The position numbers and the translations under genes are program-made. Below the pieces are notes generated by a model. The model was not told where the DNA came from. It worked only from the letters and a program-made list of their open reading frames with translations, and searched no databases. This document shows positions 43,992 through 54,759 of a DNA stretch of 64,000 nucleotides, piece after piece. The stretch's first letter is position 1; each line of letters starts with the position of its first letter. Source of the DNA: Pseudeuparius sepicola (lineage: Eukaryota; Arthropoda; Insecta; Coleoptera; Anthribidae); contig OY987299.1 in NCBI GenBank assembly GCA_963920635.1, positions 63,904,692 to 63,968,691 of the forward strand, in the 5' to 3' direction.

Positions 43992-44706
43992 CAGGGTGTA
44001 AATGAATAAGTGCGAAACAATTCAAGTGGTGAATCTTTGAGTGATTCTAAGAGAAAAGTTTATATAAACATAGGTCCGGTAATGCTCCTTTTCAAGATAC
44101 AGGGTGTCAAACTCTTCTTAAAAAATCGCTTTTTCGTAAATATCTTAATAATCCTTTAGCCGATTTTGTTCAAATTTGGCAGTGTTATTTATGGTAGAAA
44201 GAGGCTAATATAGCCCCTACTAGATTAAAATTATTAAGTACAGTGGCGTCCAGAGGGCACCTTAACCAATAATTTCGTAAAAAAATGTGCGCCACTGACT
44301 TTTTTTTAACTTTTTTTTTTTTCGCATTCAGCAACTAAAAATACAACTTGTTTGTCTCTTGGATTATTCTCGTATATCGCTTCGTTTTTGAGAAAAAAAA
44401 AATAAAAATCACTTGCATGTCTCCGGGACAACATAATAAAAAATTAAAACTACCAATTAACAAAAACTAGGGTATACCCGATATTTTTCCATATTAAAAG
44501 TTTATTCTAGTCTTAAAAATTGCTATAAACGGTAATGCTAGCTATAAAAATTTTTTGTTTTATTATAATAATTATTAAAAAATGTTTGACACTGTGTATT
44601 TTGAAAACGAAGCATTAGCGGACCTATATTTATATAGACTTTTGGTCTTAGAATCACTCAAAGATTCACCCCTTGAATTTTTTCGCACTTATTCATTTAC
44701 ACCCTG
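43992..44706. mobile_element. MITE with TA duplication and CAGGGTGTAAATG ends
   Basis: TIRs of about 130 bp start CAGGGTGTAAATGAATAAGT and include GGTGAATCTTTGAGTGATTC. The mirror image is at the right, and TA lies at 43990-43991 and 44707-44708. An inner CAGGGTGTCAAAC block belongs to the arms. The 715-bp unit has no ORF. It marks the right limit of recognisable copy 1 DNA. Confidence 0.9.
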
Positions 44707-45274
44707 TATAGGTGACTGACCAGAAAATAAAAACAAATTTTTGTTTTAAAACTTTATTTGTTTTATATTTTCAAAGAAAGGAGATTTTTTATCGAAATCC
44801 TAACGGTTTTCGATATACATTACGTTAAAGTTCTTTTTTTTAATGTTCTTTTATTTCTCCTAAAGGAAGACAGCTAAGGCAAACATATTTGGTACGGTTT
44901 AGACACTCATTAAATACTATAAATTAAAAATAATTCAGCCCATCTACTTCCACCAGTGTCGGAGAGACGGGGAGACGTATTTTAAAAAAAAATAAAAATA
45001 TGGCACTGCTCCGGGGTGTGGATGTCATCTACACTTGCAGAATTTTACGAGGATGGCTGCAGAAGATTGTGAGAAGTTGATGTGTTTAGTTGTATGTTTT
45101 GAAACAATAAGCGCTGCGAACAGGGCAAACGCTGCGAACAGAGCAAACGCTGCAAACACCCGTACCCACTGAGCATCAGCGAACAACTAATTCCCTTTGT
45201 GCAAATCCGGTTTACCGACAAGCCTCGGAAAATGTTTTGAACGTACGTGCGCGTTTGTCGCGGCGTACTCACTA
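44707..45274. repeat. Gene-free stretch with an 18-bp triplicate
   Basis: AACGCTGCGAACAGAGCA-like units occur three times at 45109-45157. The rest is AT-rich with no gene. Confidence 0.5.
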
Positions 45275-45430
45275 GCGAATTTCGCGCAGCGCGCGCGGCA
45301 CGTTCTGCGCGTTCGGAGGAATTTGTTGCAAGTGAATACGCGCCTTAAAATGATTGTTGCATTCTGCGCAGCGCGCGAGGCGTGTTCTGCGCGTTTGGAG
45401 CAATTTGTTGCAAGTGAATACGCGCCTTTG
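45275..45430. repeat. Two-copy GC-rich tandem repeat, period about 81 bp
   Basis: CGCGCAGCGCGCG, GTTCTGCGCGTT and AATTTGTTGCAAGTGAATAC each occur twice, 81 bp apart. The density of GCGC is striking against the AT-rich surroundings. ORFs on both strands over it are repeat translations. Confidence 0.8.
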
Positions 45431-45600
45431 GGATAATAAATTTCTGATCGGCAATCAACTGAATAAAGTATCGTTTTAAAATACAAATTATCTATAAAAA
45501 ATTGCAAATTTCCACACCACCCATGGGGTAGAGCAGCGGCGCGTTACTTTTTTTAGCGGGTGTTCGCCTGTAGCCCTATCATCCCGCATAAAGAAAAATT

Positions 45601-45883
45601 GGTAATTATTTAGCGTAGTGTATGCACCCGCCGATATTCTTGAAATTTTGGCTACCCCCTATTTCGGAGCTCCCTGACCACGAATCTGACCTTAGCTTTT
45701 GGTGCTCGGGCGTAGTTTCCGAGAAAATGAATTTTCACATTTTCACAAAGTTGAAAATTCAAATTCATTTTCTAGGAAACTACGCCCTAGGACCAAAAGG
45801 CCAGATTCGCGTTCAAGGACCTCGAAAACTGGGGGTAGCCAAATTTCAAGAAAATCGGGGTTGCATTATGCTAAATAATTACC
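45601..45883. mobile_element. Complete foldback (palindromic) repeat element
   Basis: The 283-bp unit begins GGTAATTATTTAGC and ends GCTAAATAATTACC. The arms of about 130 bp contain TTTTGGCTACCCCC, CCTGACCACGAATCTGACC and GCGTAGTTTCCGAGAAAATG, mirrored around a centre near 45745. It is the reference copy for four partial relatives in this window. No ORF. Confidence 0.85.
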
Positions 45884-46083
45884 GAAAATAATATCAAACT
45901 CACCTAGCATAGAAGCACTTATCGTAGGTAACTTAGTAATAATCATATTTACCACTTATCTAAAACTTGTTTCACTTTTCACAATAATACTTTCACTACA
46001 CAGCTCACCACTTCTCACTCACGACGTAGGTACCTACCTAACTTTTTCCCGAGTTTTTTCCATTGAATTTAATGAATGTCTTT
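45884..46083. other. Short gene-free spacer
   Basis: AT-rich DNA between the foldback element and the mariner pseudogene. The left TIR of that mariner was not found here, so it may be truncated. Confidence 0.35.
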
Positions 46084-46498
46084 TCATAGAAGTTGTTCGA
46101 AATGGCGTCCTCCATTCCTAATACAAGCCTCAACTCTTCGCTGCATAGAATCTTTAATTTTGTCTAATGTATCGTGGCTATTTTTTATTTCATTCGCAGC
46201 GGCTTCTACATGAGCTCGTAGCTCTTCTAATGTGTTTGCAGGAGTCGAGTAAACGATTTGTTTCATGTGACTCTACAAGAAAAAAATCACATGGATTTAA
46301 GTCCGGTGACCTCGGTGGCCAGGCAACAGGACCTCCTTGTCCGATCCATTGATCGTGAAAATTATCATCTAGCCACTCTCGTACTATTCTTGCCCGGTAG
46401 AGCGGAGCACCATCGTGCTGCATCCACAAATTTCTGATCAAATCTAATGGCAAACGTCCAAAAAATTTTCCGAATTATTCCTCAGAAAGTTCAAGTAC

Positions 46499-47527
46499 AC
46501 GCGCGGCCCTTGAAATCGTTCCAATACGTGCGGAGGCAAAGGCGTTCAACTGACAACGTTGCAATTACCCCTCCCCTTTCTCGCGGTTTGAAAGCCAGCG
46601 ATGACTTTATTAAAAGCGTAAGTGACGGCAAATCTAACATCTTATTACGTGACATTGCCAGTTACAGTGAAAAAAACAGTAAATTCGGCGCTGTTAGGTT
46701 GGCCTTAGATTGCCTGAATAATAGTGGAAAATCTTATAACCCTGCCCACGGACATTGGTGGCTTTTTTCGCAAAAGTCTTTCGACAACCTCGAATATAGA
46801 GCCGTTCTAAAACTCGAAGAAGGTGGTAAATCTCTTAATTGGATGTCGTACTTTCCTCCGGTTCTACCAAAAAGAACCTCGAAAATCCGATATCTAAGAG
46901 AAATTCACGATTCACGATTAACCACTTTCGAGAAACGGGACGGCTGTAGAATCAACGAAACCGACGGAAAATCCTCTGAAACCACTATTGGAAATTGCTT
47001 GTTTTTTCTCATTTCTCGATTTTTCGGGGGGCCGGGAAGCATCAGAACCTCACCCGAGGACTCCAGGGAAGCTTTAAAAATTGAAATAAACCAAAGATTT
47101 GGTTCGCGGTTAAGATAAAGAAGTGTAATAAACCAATGTTAAAAACCACTATACGAGATTCTTCTATAATAACACAATTATACTTAGATATTATACCTTA
47201 TTTAACTAATACCACTTTGACAATCAAATAAATCCGCGTAATTTCACGTTACGTGTTACGTGAATCTCAAAACCCCAAGAAACTGTGTAAAACTTTAAAT
47301 CCACTTTATTATAATGATAATGCAGCCATTTGTTAACCTATTTTCGTTGACTGACGTATCCCAATTTTTATTTTCTACGGGGAGGAGCGGGTCGGTACGA
47401 GGGAATGTAGGGGAAGTTGTTGATTTTTGAAGCCGTGGAATTGGCGCAACGTTGTCGCACTTACACGAAATTCTTGATTTCTTGCTTATTTCTCATGCCT
47501 AGTGGAACGATTTATGAGGCCGCGAGT
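46499..47527 (+). mobile_element. 1,029-bp insert with GTAC duplication inside the mariner gene
   Basis: GTAC occurs at 46495-46498 and again at 47528-47531. Removing the insert and one GTAC leaves the transposase reading frame continuous at that point. The ends are short inverted repeats ACGCGCGGCC / GGCCGCGAGT with one mismatch. A + strand ORF fills the left 60 percent, with AATAAA near 47227 downstream. I know no family with this combination. A 4-bp duplication would fit some cut-and-paste superfamilies or an integrated foreign sequence. Confidence 0.65.
46502..47118 (+). CDS. Orphan ORF inside the GTAC-flanked insert
   Basis: About 205 codons without a stop lie within the insert. The open frame formally extends left to an ATG at 46447 in the host transposon. 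Visible segments include RRSTDNVAITPPLSRGLK, NILLRDIASYSEKNSKFGAV, YNPAHGHWWLFSQKSFDN and KSLNWMSYFPPVLPKRTSK. It is basic, with balanced composition and GC higher than its flanks, so it looks like a real protein. I do not recognise it. There is no ATG near its 5' end inside the insert, so it may be 5' truncated. A captured viral or host gene are both possible. Confidence 0.45.
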
Positions 47528-48135
47528 GTACATAGCTCCGTTTAGCCGCCCTTCAAAAATATGTGGTCCAACAAGATTGTCATTGGCAATTCCTGCCCAT
47601 ACATTTAAAGAAAATCTTTCTTGAAAATGACTTTCCCGTACTTCATGCGGATTTTCATCTGCCCAGACATGAGTATTGTGCACATTAAAAATCCCCTCTT
47701 CGGTAAATGATGCCTCATCTGTCCATAAGACATGTTTCCCAAAATTATCATTTTCAGTGCACTGTTGCCTATACCGTTCACAAAACGCTACTCTTCTTGG
47801 CAAATCTTCCTCCTTGAAAGCTTGAACTTTTTGTACGTGATAAGGATGTAAACCTTGAACTTTCAATGTGCGAAAAACAGTTATGTGCGAAATGTCGAAT
47901 CTAGCGGCCAGTCTTCTTGTACTCGTTCCAGGAGTTCCTTCAATTGCATCTAAAATTTGAGGTTCTAACGGTCTTACTCGAGAGGTTTGCTCACGACCAA
48001 TATCTTTCCTTTGGTGTCCAAAGTTTCCAAAATCTCTTAACCTTTGGACAATTCTAACAAGTTCGCGCATTCGGAGTATTCCTTTGCGGAAATTCTTCAC
48101 GATACATTCTTTGCGCGGTCATTGCTACCTCTCCT

Positions 48136-49377
48136 GACAAAAAATATGCTCTCATGCCATCTTTTATCACTATTATCACCTACCACAAGACTAAAAACTT
48201 AAAACACTTTTTGCGTCGCTTTTTGCACACCACGCCGAATCGCGCAATAATTACGAATGAATTCACTGATTCTCTCGATTTTGCTCCAATTCCACGCCGC
48301 GCGGCCGACCTACTAAATTACAGCGGGGCGAGGGGCGCGGGCGCGGGGCGCCGGCCACCCACTTGAAACATCGACGCTACAGATGATCCCCACTACTCAT
48401 AACTTGTGCGCGATATTAGCCAATCGCGGCTCGCGGCCCCTACTTAACTCGGGGTGGCGCTACTATGTTGCCAAGTGTGATGAAAATGTACCAGATTTAG
48501 TAATTTAATTGCGTATAAATTCAATTGTGCAGTGGATTTTTACATGGATTTACCCGTTTTTGTGTCATGATTATACGAGATGGTAGATAAACTTATAACG
48601 AATGAAACCCCATATAAATCCGCGAAAATCAAAAATCGGATTTAAGGGACTTTGAGTCAGTTTGAGGACATGTCGGCATAAACGGCAACACCGAATAGTG
48701 GCCGTGGACGGTATGGAGGAAAGCTTGTGCGCACGCCGTCTCCGTGTGAAGATTTTTGGATAGTATCTAAACACAAGAAAATAGTAAAAATAATCAATGC
48801 ATCTCAAAGGTAAGCTTTTCCATGCTATTCGTCGAGCTATTCGCTAAAAGAACCATTAAGGAGTTGTCCAAAAATTATTTATTTATTTAATCTCCACATA
48901 CACCAAATGATACATGGTTGCGTCAATAGTATTCAAATACTGCGAAAAAGCCTCGGAAAAAGCGATTCGACTGGCAACTAGTTACCTAGTGCTTCTTGTG
49001 ATTTTAGAGGGGATTTTTGGATAACATAAGAAAGGAGTACAACACCCGCAAGGTAGTTTTTTTGCATGCTATTCGTTAAAAGAACCACTAAAGATTTGTT
49101 CAAAATTAGTTCAAAGACTATTCCTGAAATACTGTGAAAGAGCTATACGTCTGACAACGCTGCACGAGGGAATTGGGGGGGATCAGTTCTAGCTGGTTCC
49201 GACAAGGTCCAGGACCCCTGGCTGTGGCGTCGGAAAAAGGGGTTTTAATAGCGTTTTTTTAAAAAATATTTCTGACGTTAATATGCACTTTAGAAAAATT
49301 TTAATTGCATAGTCGTAAGAAGCCCATTTTTCCCGACCTGCCCCTCAAATTTCTGTACTTATCAAAGTTACACCCTG
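48136..49377. other. Right non-coding part of the decayed mariner, ending at a TIR
   Basis: The stretch ends in ATCAAAGTTACACCCTG followed by TA, the mirror of a CAGGGTGTAACTTTGAT terminus, so the element to which 46084-48135 belongs probably ends at 49377. A block CATGCTATTCG..AAAAGAACCA.TAA is duplicated at about 48820 and 49070. No additional gene. Confidence 0.5.
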
Positions 49378-49419
49378 TATAGCAGAGAAACCTGACAGTC
49401 TTTACGAACAAAAGTCGAT

Positions 49420-49641
49420 ATGTTCAACCAACAGCTTGCAAACCAACAGGGATTGGTTTCCTGCCCATACGTCAACAGTCATAAAATCAAGAAGTTACGT
49501 CTACGGATGCACTTGTTGAAATGTCGGAGTCAGTTAAATCATGTTCCAGATGTCGACTGGTAAGAGTATTTTGAACGAATTAATAAAGAAGAATCAGGAA
49601 TTCGCCTCGTATTAGGCCAGAGTAAATATGTTGATGCGTGA
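49420..49641 (+). pseudogene. CHHC zinc-finger ORF (U11-48K/TRM13/GTSF1 type) with one in-frame stop
   Basis: ATG at 49420 opens MFNQQLANQQGLVSCPYVNS followed by HKIKKLRLRMHLLKC. This gives Cys-x5-His-x9-His-x3-Cys, exactly the CHHC zinc-finger spacing of U11-48K, TRM13 and GTSF1/Asterix proteins, including the CPY..SH and H..KC context. A TAA at 49561 ends 47 codons, and the same frame continues 25 codons (EYFERINKEESGIRLVLGQ) to a TGA. A second finger, usual in GTSF1, is not seen. It lies between a transposon end (49377) and the first gene of Polinton-like copy 2. It may be an element gene or a captured host fragment. Confidence 0.6.
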
Positions 49642-49938
49642 AAATAAAAAGAAGCTTCAATATTTCATGACCTTATTGACACCCACAAAGTTCCAACTAA
49701 ATACAACACCGAATCACCATGCATGCCTGTGTCTGTAAAATATAAATGTATAACATGGTGGAGCAACAGATACACCAAACACTTCATGTATTCCATGTAG
49801 TACCAAAAATGTATTTAAAGATGTAACAAAACAAATTCTATCACATTATTTTAGTCCTAAATAATTGTATTAGGGTAATAAATAAAAGATTTATTAACTT
49901 TGTGTGTTTTTGTATTTAATAAAACCTATACAAATCAG
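49642..49938. other. Spacer between CHHC ORF and next gene
   Basis: AT-rich, with AATAAA on + at about 49877 and TTTATT runs that would serve as polyadenylation signals on either strand. No ORF supported. Confidence 0.35.
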
Positions 49939-50561
49939 CTAAATCAAACTGCTCATTGAATGAGAGAAGCTCAAAAATACTGTATGCATCAATATTATCT
50001 GATTGAGTACATACATAGTGATTTTATAATATTCTGTAGAATTTATATTATAGTTATATTTTAATAACAAATCATTTACATCATCTAACATATAAAAGTC
50101 CAATAAGTTATATTTTAATATTAAATTAATTTTTGAAGTTATTTTACAATCAATTGAAAGCAATTCCATTACATCATTAGCAGTGAAATAAAAATGAATA
50201 TCCCGTTTAGAAAGCACAATCATCACATAGTTTACACCTGGATGCACGCTCAATTTCAAATTGGAGCTGATTTTTTTGGTATTGCAACATCTTCACCCAA
50301 TCTTTCAAGGATTTTGTTTAATTCCATTGTAAACTCGAACCATTCAAAACGGTCCATGGATATATGATTTGATGGATCCAAGTGGTTTGAAGAATCGTAG
50401 GGGACTGAGTCCGCAGTTTATCACATACAGCTTTTTCGGCTGAGCACAAATTGTGTACTTAGCAACAGTTGCTTTTCATTGTGAACCGCTTCATCGTAAC
50501 CATTCAAAACACGATTAACTTTGTTATGTTCGCTGCTAGTGCTATACCCCGAATCACTCAT
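49939..50561 (-). pseudogene. Copy 2 homolog of the 181-residue unknown Polinton protein
   Basis: It starts at an ATG at 50559-50561 (MSDSGYSTSSEHNKVNRV), loses frame near 50440, and then shows an SPLRFFKP block. The open part is 50259-49939, with VHPGVNYVMIVLSKRDIHFY, FTANDVMELLSIDCK and LLDFYMLDDVNDLLLKYNYN. Order of blocks and position match 37699-38244. Its short Ser-rich head parallels that of copy 1. Confidence 0.55.
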
Positions 50562-50674
50562 GGTGTCAAACTACATCTGTGGCTCTTATCCAGGAGTCAT
50601 GTTTTTTTTATCGAAACCTAACCAGCAAATCAGCACTTTTTCCCCTCTCCTTCTTAAAACCTTCTCCACAAGGT

Positions 50675-50822
50675 ACAGTTTGTTCAGCGAATGTTCGGCC
50701 CTACGTCACAACTCCCGTCCTTGTCTTACTCATTAATATACGATGGATATCGGTCGTATATTCACGAGTCAGACAAGGACGGGAGTTGTGACGTAGGGCC
50801 GAACATTCGCTGAACAAACTGT
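50675..50822. mobile_element. 148-bp foldback insertion in the integrase region
   Basis: Perfect inverted arms of about 53 bp start ACAGTTTGTTCAGCGAATGT and surround a 42-bp loop. It separates parts of the integrase 3' region that are contiguous in copy 1. The two ORFs called across it are translations of the hairpin. Confidence 0.85.
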
Positions 50823-50829
50823 TAACATT

Positions 50830-51540
50830 TGGATTTGCCGCTTTTTGCAATTCCTCGCTGTAAAAGCCACCCTTTATCGGGTTCCCCTGAATTTTAACTA
50901 TTTTAAATAATTATGTGCTCCAATTAGGGGTGTAGCCCTTGTCAAATATATATGCTTGACTTTGCTGATGCGAACCATATCCCCCTTTTTGAACTTTAAT
51001 ATTTTAAAAAGTGTAGGAAAGCTGAAGGTTTTAAGTAAAGCAGTCTCGTTACTTCTATTTACATCTTTTGGCTTCATTCCAGTAGTTATATGTCTTCTGT
51101 TATTCTGCTATTGTATTTATCAACAATTGCAGATAATATATGAATCCACTTATATGTGCCATTTAGGCTAAAGTATTTAAACAATTGTTCTTATAACGTG
51201 CGTATAACCCTTTCCATTATCCTATAATGATTAATTTTAAACGTTTTCATTAGATTTTGGAAACGAGAGTTGTATAATTCTTTTCTATGATCACTTTGCA
51301 AGTTTCGTGGGTGACGTTGAGAGTTTTTCAGTATTTTATCAAAGGCCTTGGTTACTTCTTCACCAGTCTTAGATTTAAGGGCTTCACACCAAACATACTT
51401 GGAAAAACAGTCAATTACTATCAGAATAAACTTAAATTTGGTATTGTGAGCTGTATACTGATCTAACTGAGCGAGGTCAACCTGCCAGAGGTCATCCAGA
51501 GGTATTCGAGAACTCTTATTCTACATAAAAATTGTACGCC
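50830..51540 (-). pseudogene. Polinton integrase, copy 2
   Basis: On minus: IPLDDLWQVDLAQLDQYTAH, then FILIVIDCFSKYVWCEALKS, EEVTKAFDKILKNSQRHPRN and LQSDHRKELYNSRFQ, then a block resembling FKYFSLNGTYKWIHILS after a stop near 51195. The first two acidic catalytic blocks are better preserved than in copy 1, and the region missing from copy 1 is present. Several stops and the nearby hairpin make it non-functional. Confidence 0.7.
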
Positions 51541-51544
51541 GCTG

Positions 51545-52420
51545 TTTTTTTATTTTCAATATGTGATTGTAACCTTTTTTTATTTCAGAAAGTAAATCGT
51601 CAACGTATTTTTTGTTAGTTGCATCACCGAATGCTTTCGGAGCCTTAAGATTGCTGATTTTTAAATTTCTGGCATCTATATGACCTTCAGGAGTAAAAGT
51701 TAAACCGCCTGTGTGAACACTTGGCCGTGAATAAATTCTTGAATACTGTCCAACTTATTGACGCTCATGTTGAATATGGTGATAATCATGTAATGTACTT
51801 GTATTTACATTACAAAATGGTGTTAGTTTCTTTTAACTCAGTCACTAGCCGTTATTTCATTATCGTGAGAGGTGTTTCCGGCATTTTTGGAAGCAGTAAG
51901 AAGCAGTTGGAAGCACTAATTCATTCACATCGTCCCAATAAATATACTCCTCTTTTTTTATTGCAAATTAAGTGTTCACCCGTACCAGAACGTGTTTTCG
52001 GTTTAGATGGAGATTTTCCTGGTTTGAAAATGGGTCTAATAATGTTAAAATACTTTACTTTTTTCGCGCTTTTTAATTTGCCTCTGGTATCAAGATGTGC
52101 CCCAGTTAATTTTAAAATCTCTGTATATTTTGCAAAGTCTTCGTCTGTGTATTTTGGATCATTATAAAAAATCAAATCGTATAGTCCTGGGGTTTCCTCA
52201 AAATTCTTTCCATTCACATTTATATCTCCACTATCATCAAAGTCAATATTTTTACCTGCTAGCAAAAATTTTGATTGAGACGCGTCACGGGGCCATATAC
52301 TTTATCAATTTTCTTTGAATTATCATAATAGTCTTGTATATGTTGTCGTGCTATATTGGGATAGGAAAAATCTTCAACCTAACTATTTTGTGCACCGGAA
52401 TAAAAAAATCAACCTCCTTT
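51545..52420 (-). pseudogene. Copy 2 homolog of the unknown Polinton gene next to integrase
   Basis: The open segment 52265-51921 contains GKNIDFDDSGDINVNGKNFE, ETPGLYDLIFYNDPKYTDED and TGAHLDTRGKLKSAKKVKYF. Downstream segments near 51700-51560 read FTPEGHIDARNLKISNLKAP after frameshifts, then run into the integrase. It is collinear with 39134-39990. Confidence 0.5.
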
Positions 52421-52432
52421 TTTAACTGTGGG

Positions 52433-52651
52433 CTATCCGGCTCTTCTTTTTTTATATTTTATTTTTGTGAAGATATGTAGTTTGATTTTGTTAAGAGATT
52501 GCGTAACTGGTGTGAACATCTTTTTAGTTGATTCATCTTCAATTTCACCTAATTTGAGTGCCACATACTTTTTTCTAACAGCGCGAGGGTGTTCTCTGAC
52601 TTTCTTTGCACGCTGCATTTTAAATATTTGATCTTGCGTTGTTAACGGCAT
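52433..52651 (-). CDS. Small basic Polinton-associated protein, copy 2, 72 residues
   Basis: ATG at 52649-52651 opens MPLTTQDQIFKMQRAKKVRE, then PRAVRKKYVALKLGEI, ending KIKYKKRRAG. It matches the copy 1 protein at 39994-40170 over its first 35 residues, so the N-terminus is conserved and the tail variable. The frame is open. It sits just downstream of the last codons of the ATPase gene (KYI.L at 52662-52680). Confidence 0.6.
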   Translation of the reverse strand: MPLTTQDQIFKMQRAKKVREHPRAVRKKYVALKLGEIEDESTKKMFTPVTQSLNKIKLHIFTKIKYKKRRAG

Positions 52652-53332
52652 GATTCCAAGTTACAGCTTTATATACTTAGTAGTAGTAACAAGTTTATTT
52701 GACACATAATACTTCAGTATAATAGACAATAAAACTTCCTTTTTGTACAATAATAACTATACAGGGTTAACTATCACTTAGTACAAAAATTTTTATGGCA
52801 GATAAAGAAAAATTAGACTTGCTAAAATAAATTTTCAAAAATTTTCTAACATTTGTCTTAAGCCTAAAAAAATTTTTTTTCAAATTGTATTAAACCCCTC
52901 AAAAAACGCCGCCTATGGACGCCCGCGCGACATGTCTAAAAATTTCGCATATGTCAATAGCGCGGCGTTGCCACGTCTATCAATTTATCCGAGGATTCAC
53001 CACAAAATTTCGATTTCCTTTTAAAAACGATTACTTTCTGAGGAACATGTAGAATGCCTATGAAACACCTACCTTACTGACATTTCCAGGATTGTTTGCA
53101 CCATTTTCTGTTTTCTTGCTTTTTTACATTAAAAGTCACACAACACAACATTCACATTTTTTAAATCTGTTGGGGATCTCTTGGTTTCCCTCTGCTATTC
53201 CTTTTGTTTGAAGCGAGGTACTCAGCCTGACGACCACGACGAGGTAGATCCCCTCCGCCAGGAAAACCCCGAAGGGTAACCGAAAAATCACAACTGCACT
53301 AGCACACATTGCACAAATGCACATGCAAAGCA

Positions 53333-54656
53333 CTACAGTAGCTGTTCAAAGAGGCCGCCGTTAACTTCGATGCACAAATTCACTCGGTTAACTAAAGAAG
53401 TCCGGATACGTGCAAAAAGTCCATGATTATTCCGGATTTGGACAGCTGCACCTTCAATTCGTTCACGTAACTGCTGCTCGTTGTCGATTTCCTGCTCGTA
53501 CACAATCGCCTTCATGAATCCCCAAATACAAAAATCCATTGGATTCAAGTCTGGTGATCGCGGCGGCCATGCAATGGGCCCTCCTCTTCCGATCCAACGG
53601 TTGGGGCATTGGTCGTCTAAAAGTGCACGAACAGGTCTCGCAAAATGGGCTGGTGCACCATCGTGCATAAACCACATGTCATGCAGTACTTGTAGTGGCA
53701 AATTATCAAACAAAACATTTGTCAGAAAATACAAGTATCGTTCAGCGTTTAAATTTTCCGGTAGAATGTATGGTCCAATTAATCGATCTCCATAAACTCC
53801 AGCCCAAACATTGATGGAAAACCGACGTTGGAAATTAAACCGCCGAACAGCATGTGGGTTCTCATCGGACCAAATATGGCTGTTGTGTCTAAAAAAAAAA
53901 ACAAAAATTAGAAATATTCACAATTTTGGCGAAGGCGTTAGGATTGACATAGCCAATTTTATAATAAATAAAAAAGATAATATGGAGGAGAGAAAGCTAT
54001 AAGTAAGTAAAAATTTACATACGTGTTTAAAACCCCAGCACGTGTGAAGCAGCATTCGTCTGTCCAAAGAATGTTGAAAACAAAGTTTGGGTCTTGGGCG
54101 ATTCGATCACGTAGCCAAGTGCAGTAGGTCATTCTCACCGGAAAATCATTTGCTTCTAATGCTTGGACCTTTTGTATGTGATAAGGGTGAAGGCCGTTTT
54201 CCCTTAGAATCCTCCATGCCTGTAAATAATTGTATTGTTACATTTTAAATTTTATGTAGGTATTAGGTGCAAGCAAAGACAATCCCATCACATGGGATAG
54301 TCTTTGGTAGAAGTCAGTTTTATTGGTTTTATTTTACTTGCCTTGTTCTGAGATATTCCCAATCTCCTTGCAATAGCTGTAGTGCTTATGGAAGGTTGCT
54401 CTTCCACCAAATCAAGCACTGACTCAACATCGTCCATGTTCATTTGCCCTCCAGGCCCACCCCTTCGAGCTTGCAAAACACCAGTGTTTCGCATACGTTG
54501 TACAATGTTCACGAAAGTACGTGGGTTAGGCATATTTGCCCTGTTAGGAAAACGAATACGGTATTCTGCTGCAGCTCGATGTGCACTTTCATCGCATCTC
54601 CCGTACATTATAACCATGTCCGTTAACTCGGCGTTCGAATACTCCGGCATTTTCAC
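53333..54656 (-). CDS. DD41D mariner-like transposase with two introns
   Basis: Exons on minus: 54656-54342, 54219-54023 and 53888-53333, together 355 codons plus stop. Exon 1 starts MKMPEYSNAELTDMVIMYG and carries the first HTH and STTAIARRLGISQNK. Exon 2 gives AWRILRENGLHPYHIQKVQA and ILWTDECCFTRAG. Exon 3 gives MHDGAPAHFARPVRAL and AWPPRSPDLNPMDFCIWG, ending VNGGLFEQLL. I count 41 residues between the second and third Asp. Intron 2 is GT..AG. Intron 1 fits best as a GC..AG intron (AAG|GCAAGT ... TTTACAG|GCATGG). The spliced frame is uninterrupted. Confidence 0.85.
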
Positions 54657-54759
54657 AAAGACGCTGAACGATTTGCCGCGAAAATCAAGACCAAACTGGG
54701 AAATAACGCCATGTTACATTCGCAAATGCCCTCCGTCGGCTACTAGCCAAACTTGAAAA

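Larger units (their letters stand above)
46084..48135 (-). pseudogene. DD41D mariner-like transposase, interrupted and frameshifted
   Basis: N-terminal part 48135-47528: MTAQRMYREEFPQRNTPNAR, then RDFGNFGHQRKDIGRE, PGTSTRRLAARFDISHITVF, HVLWTDEASFTEEG and FEGRLNGAMY. C-terminal part 46494-46084: LPLDLIRNLWMQHDGAPLYR, VAWPPRSPDLNPCDFF and ending GGRHFEQLL. I count 41 residues between the last two catalytic Asp. A 1,029-bp insert (46499-47527) separates the halves exactly between codons. Frameshifts lie near 48060, 46450 and 46270. Confidence 0.85.
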
